From Clitopilus passeckerianus (lineage: Eukaryota; Basidiomycota; Agaricomycetes; Agaricales; Entolomataceae), in NCBI GenBank assembly GCA_944990035.1, contig CALYLX010000099.1, positions 186,001 to 250,000 on the forward strand: DNA of 64,000 bases. Reading direction: 5' to 3'. The notes below the pieces were generated by a model. It was not told where the DNA came from. It made no database searches and saw only the letters and a list, made by a program, of their open reading frames with translations. A program made the position numbers and the translations under genes. Shown piece by piece: positions 60,158 to 64,000 of this stretch; within the stretch, counting starts at the first letter, position 1; every line of letters starts with the position of its first letter.

Positions 60158-61557
60158 ACTTTCAAATTCTTCGTAAAATTTCGTAAAAGCGATTCAACAA
60201 CGGGAACGGCGGCAGCAAGGGCAAAGAAATGCATGAGCAAGAGGTTCACGTTTTATAGGATCCGGCAATGCTTCTCCTAAACCATATCAGTCTCGAACAT
60301 CAGCACTGCCGTTGCCTTCATTGACAGCCATTAATTTTGCATGGCTTCTGGTCCCTGGAACACGAGGGACGTACGGCCTATCATTGACAGACGTCACCGA
60401 TGCCTAGAACCTTCATATTCGTTTGGAAGGTGGTTGGCCGAGTATAGGGGCATTTGTGATGGTATGCTAGCCATGTGGCGGCTTGGCAGGGTTTACGTCC
60501 TCCCCAGAGCTCATTGTAGGCTCGTTCCGCCCGGCAAGATCATGGGTTGTTGTAAAATTAAAACGACCTTGACTGGCGCATCATTCGTCCCCAGGCACTC
60601 TCGTGAATGTGGGTCGTGATATGAAGGGGGGAAGGCAGGAAGTATTATGGATTCTTGAGGTATATTCGTAAGTGTGCTCGGGGACGAATTGACCCTTCTC
60701 TTGGTTCACGTAGGTTTGATGGAAACGAACAGAGGGCTCGGAGGAGTTTATGTTCGTCCTCCTGGTCATGTTTTCTGAAATTCAGCCGAACCGAATAATG
60801 CGAAATGTCAAGGGAAGGCGAATAGGTCAATGTCATCCCGGTCCGACTGCTCCAGAAACCACTCCTGGAGATCCAGGTGCTTTCCTGGCGGCAGCACTGT
60901 ACTTGGATTGACATTGCCACTAACCGCCGAACGGCGGAATGAGACATTTCTTCTTGGGTGAAACTCTTGACCGTTCTGAACACCTAGGTGCCTTGCAGGC
61001 CTGCAGATTCGATGAGCAACATCGTCACGGCTTACGCCACTGCAAGGAATCGCCGCTAACCGTGTGTTGAAAGCAATGTGATATTACTGACAAGGCACGC
61101 TCGTAGTTTCGGCTGCAGCACAGCTCGTGAGCGATGAACCCATCGGGACTATTGAGTATTCGGCGAGCATCCAGTCCTTGGTAATACTCTGTGTTACACC
61201 CGAAATTTTCTCCCGGGTGCCATCAAGTGTGGTTCGTGTAAACGACGTCCTGAAGGAAGCCCAACAAACGTTCGGCCAAGAATTACGCGAGTGGATGCAA
61301 GCTGAGCCAAGCAAGCTCGCAATATTTGCGACTTGCTGATGTGATTGTTCAGATAGCTTTGAATGTCTGGACGAGGGATGTTGAACGGTATTATCATTAT
61401 ATGTTGGTCATAACATGTCTATTATATGAAGCGCAAGTTGCCTCTTCAACGAGATGGATTTTTGGCGAATCTAACACCTCAACTGGTTAGCCTTTGAAAA
61501 AGATCATAGAAACATAGCGCACCTAATACACCCATACGAAATACAAATTCAAAGAGT
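60158..61557. other. Intergenic interval with unresolved Cys-containing frame
   Basis: About 1.4 kb. A minus-strand frame open from about 61222 to a TGA at 61025-61027 reads NFGCNTEYYQGLDARRILNS and HELCCSRNYERALSVI. It looks protein-like but lacks a start, and the opposite strand at 61127-61339 is equally open. I cannot decide whether either is a gene. Confidence 0.35.
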
Positions 61558-61865
61558 TTAAGCTGGAATCATGAGTTCACCCCATGTCCGCACGGCCACA
61601 ATGCCACCGAAGAATACTGTGAGGCCAGTCACGATGTTGATGTTCCCTTGAATCTTTTCTGGGGCAAGAATCTCGTTCTGAATAAACCTGGACGAATACT
61701 GCCGTCAGTAATGTCTTCTAAGGCTGTGACGCAACAACGGCCGCATTTAACACAAACTCACCGAGAAAAAGCAGACTGGTCCTCGTCGTCACCAGCAAGC
61801 TGACGACGCTGAGATGGATGAGGAACGAATGCGGGTCCTGCGGAAGGTGCTGAGCGACGTGCCAT
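61558..61865 (-). CDS. Tiny single-pass membrane protein, Tom6-like candidate
   Basis: Two exons, 61762-61865 and 61558-61687, give 77 residues. The N terminus is polar and basic (MARRSAPSAGPAFVPHPSQR), followed by an acidic patch (AGDDEDQSAF). The spliced exon reads RFIQNEILAPEKIQGNINIV, and one hydrophobic segment (TGLTVFFGGIVAVRTWGELM) lies next to the end (IPA). TAA is at 61558-61560. Small size, a basic/polar N terminus, one C-terminal transmembrane helix and an LM-x-P end resemble Tom6 subunits of the mitochondrial outer-membrane translocase. The resemblance is general, so a different tail-anchored protein is possible. The strong splice signals and clean frame support it as a real gene. 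Confidence 0.55.
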
Positions 61866-62491
61866 TTTGTGTGAGTGTAAAGCTGTAAGCGTCTGTGCGT
61901 TGGAGAGCCTTGACGAAGTTTTGGCCAGCATTGAGGTTAGGGTATGTTGCACGTGATGGGAAATGCTTATGTGATGGACGCGTCGAGTTCACGCGTCGTA
62001 GCTACCACAGGTTGCGGTTGCCCCGGTCACCGACGGGCATCCACCTACATGCATCAAACCCAGCGGACAGAATGACAGTGCTATGTATCATTTGACGTGA
62101 TCTCTTGTCTCTTGGATATCGAAACGTGGGGTATTTACGAACTGAGAAGCTGAAACCGCAACCCACTTCGATTCTCCTTCCGCAACTGACAATGTCTCAC
62201 ATCACAGCGAGGCGTGCGATTCGGCATTCTCTGCTGTCTGTATATAACGGAGATCATCACTGCTTCTCTGTGATCACTCTTGAGCACAACCACCGACTTC
62301 TTGTATTCGTCAATAGGGACGACGCGTCTTGATGACTATATGACCTACTCTGTCTCAATCAACCCTGTAAGTTCTGCTTGCTCGCTGATCCTTCCATCTG
62401 CTAACGTAGATCATCACTAGTTTGCAGATCGTAATAACCTTTCCCTAGATGCTGTGTTGGAGGAAACACTGACGTTGTCCATCTCTTCCAG
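61866..62491. other. Divergent upstream region and unresolved 5' end of DUF6533 gene B
   Basis: Shared upstream sequence of the Tom6-like gene (-) and DUF6533 gene B (+). An ATG at 62340 (MTYSVSINP then a GTAAGT donor) is a candidate first exon of gene B. No continuous splice path to the core exon could be settled by eye. Confidence 0.4.
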
Positions 62492-63843
62492 TTGCTTGCT
62501 TGACCGTTCTGGTATGGTATTATTGGTTGCCGCCTCACAATTCCCTCGTTGACGGTGAGCAGATCTACGAGCTGTTGGACACATTTCACCTCGAGCAAAG
62601 ATTCATATGGAAACAAAAATGGACTGTGACAAAGGTTTTTTACGTCTTTGCCCGTTACTTCCCATTCATCGCCTTCGCGATGTTCTTCATCTGTAAGCCG
62701 GTTCCGCTATGTTTAACCCAATCCAGGATTGAATTTCCCTGCGTTTATAGATGACCGGGATGACATCGAGGATGAGGAATATGGAATCCTCGGGGAAAGC
62801 CCACACGAGAAAGTGTCTGAATGTAAGTACAATCGGGAAGCCTGGCCAATGACTGACATTACTCACCCGGTAGCAGTCCTTTTCAACGTGAACCTAGCGG
62901 TCGTCGAAGGTGGGCTCTTCGTTATTGATTCCTTTACCTGAACTGTAGTAATCGTGACGATACAGCCTTGTTCACTATGCGAGCATGGGCGATCTGGCAT
63001 CGGAGTCCGCCCGTCGGGATTATCCTCGTGGTCCTCTTCTGTGCACTCTGGGTACCAATCCTGGTCTGCTTCATCCTCCTAGCGCTCGATATCCTCGACT
63101 TTACCCGCTTCGCCCAAATCAACTTCGGAGGCTTGACGTTATTTTACCTGAGTACGCTCAATCCCCACTTTACAAAATTTTAATTTAAAAATAATACCCA
63201 CTAACAGTTACATCCACTTTAATGTCGATCCGGGCCTATCAAGTTTGTATGTCATAAGGCCCTTTGACACCATTCTCAGAGCTGACCGAAATCCTAGTGG
63301 CTTATACTAAGGGTGCTAACTTCCTATGGATGGTTCACGGTCAAGGTACTTGTACAGTTTTTGGAGGATTGAAAACATACTGAAACCTAGCAATTCAAAT
63401 GTGCAGGACTCTGCTATTATCTCTTCCTCTTATTCATTTCGGCCTTTGCCTTCATCTGCGGGTTTATTCTAAATGGAAAAGTGAGCCTAAGTCAATATTT
63501 TCTAGAAATAATCCGGTCCTAACATCGACCATCCTCCAGGTACGCGTTCTTATCCCAAGGTGATTTATTTTAAAACAAGCTTTCACCGCCCCCCGGAAGA
63601 TCGTGCTAATCCAACGAGATCAATTTGTCGATTTTTTCTAGGCTTCTTCAACTGCTCTTTTCTGTTATGGCTACCCGTATGACGCTCAACCTTCGACAGC
63701 TCGGAAACCGCACAATCAGAGGCCCCGGTATCCATTCGGAGGATACTCTTGACATATCGACCTTCCATGTCAGGCCTCGGGAAGGCGACGTTGAAGCAAA
63801 CACAGCACTCACAGCAACTTTGCCCACCACATCGAACATTTGA
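62492..63843 (+). CDS. DUF6533-type multi-pass membrane protein B, 5' end unresolved
   Basis: Paralogue of the gene at 57.9-59.3 kb. The first certain exon reads VACLTVL, spliced to IYELLDTFHLEQRFIWKQKW and TVTKVFYVFARYFPFIAFAM. An unusually acidic loop follows (YDRDDIEDEEYGILGESPHE). The next exons give FLFNVNLAVVEALFTMRAWA, IWHRSPPVGIILVVLFCALW and FAQINFGGLTLFYL, then CYYLFLLFISAFAFICGFIL. The last exon is LLQLLFSVMATRMTLNLRQL and a soluble tail ending TTSNI with TGA at 63841-63843. The exon pattern and the motifs VEALFxxRxWAIW and RMTLNLR are shared with gene A. Function is unknown; several transmembrane helices are predicted. It is less certain than A because the start is missing and the acidic loop departs from the paralogue. 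Confidence 0.68.
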
Positions 63844-64000
63844 TTACGACTGGTTAATTGGCCGACAGTTCCAGGGTGTTCGAGTGACTTTCCGAACAGC
63901 TTTCCGAGAGATTCCTCACTGGACGGAGAATGCAGCCAGTCAGGTAGGCACCGCTCTATCGAAATTTGTTCGATTTCAAACGATTTTTGACTTTTGACAG
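63844..64000. other. 3' flank of DUF6533 gene B to window end
   Basis: No feature supported in this short terminal stretch. Confidence 0.4.

Overview
The window looks like nuclear DNA of a mushroom-forming basidiomycete (Agaricomycetes). Genes are dense and cut by many 45-70 bp introns with GT(A/G)..AG ends. Families typical of this group are present: AA3_2 GMC flavo-oxidoreductases, a Zn2Cys6 regulator with a short intron inside the zinc cluster, two DUF6533-type membrane proteins, and Ty3/gypsy chromoviruses. No rRNA, tRNA, CRISPR array or prokaryotic signal was seen.

Layout. 1-3.8 kb: 3' part of a small Val/Leu-rich protein gene, then a nine-exon CaM-kinase-type Ser/Thr kinase (+). 4.3-6.9 kb: a secreted glucose-oxidase-like GMC oxidoreductase (-). 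7.6-23.8 kb: one Ty3/gypsy element (248-bp LTRs, 5-bp target duplication) with a second chromovirus (465-bp LTRs, its own 5-bp target duplication) inserted into its integrase region in the same orientation. 24.5-25.7 kb: secreted GH17-type glucanase (-). 26.6-27.1 kb: a small acidic protein gene (-). 27.5-30.0 kb: a second GMC paralogue (-). 32.0-33.6 kb: a Zn2Cys6 transcription factor (-). 35.3-39.3 kb: secreted GH31 alpha-glucosidase (-). 41.8-43.3 kb: uridine-phosphorylase-family enzyme (-). 45.6-47.0 kb: HMG-box transcription factor (+). 49.4-54.3 kb: Rtc1/WDR24-type SEA/GATOR2 WD40-RING protein (-). 55.2-56.7 kb: GPI-anchor-type fasciclin protein (-). 57.9-63.8 kb: two DUF6533 membrane-protein paralogues (+) flanking a six-cysteine small secreted protein and a tiny single-pass, Tom6-like membrane protein (both -).

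Functional reading. Several products act outside the cell or at the wall: two GMC oxidases (likely H2O2-producing), GH17, GH31, fasciclin and the cysteine-rich secreted protein. The rest are regulators (kinase, Zn2Cys6, HMG box, SEA-complex subunit) and nucleoside salvage. I see no biosynthetic core enzyme, so I do not call a metabolite cluster. The strongest structural story is the nested retroelement pair. Both LTR pairs look identical by eye, both elements carry coding sequence beyond gag-pol (a ~300-residue C-terminal extension in the outer one, separate 3' ORFs in the inner one), yet both have broken reading frames.

Limits: exon boundaries were placed by eye from splice signals and reading-frame continuity. 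Internal boundaries of the longest genes, and the 5' ends of the two DUF6533 genes, are approximate.
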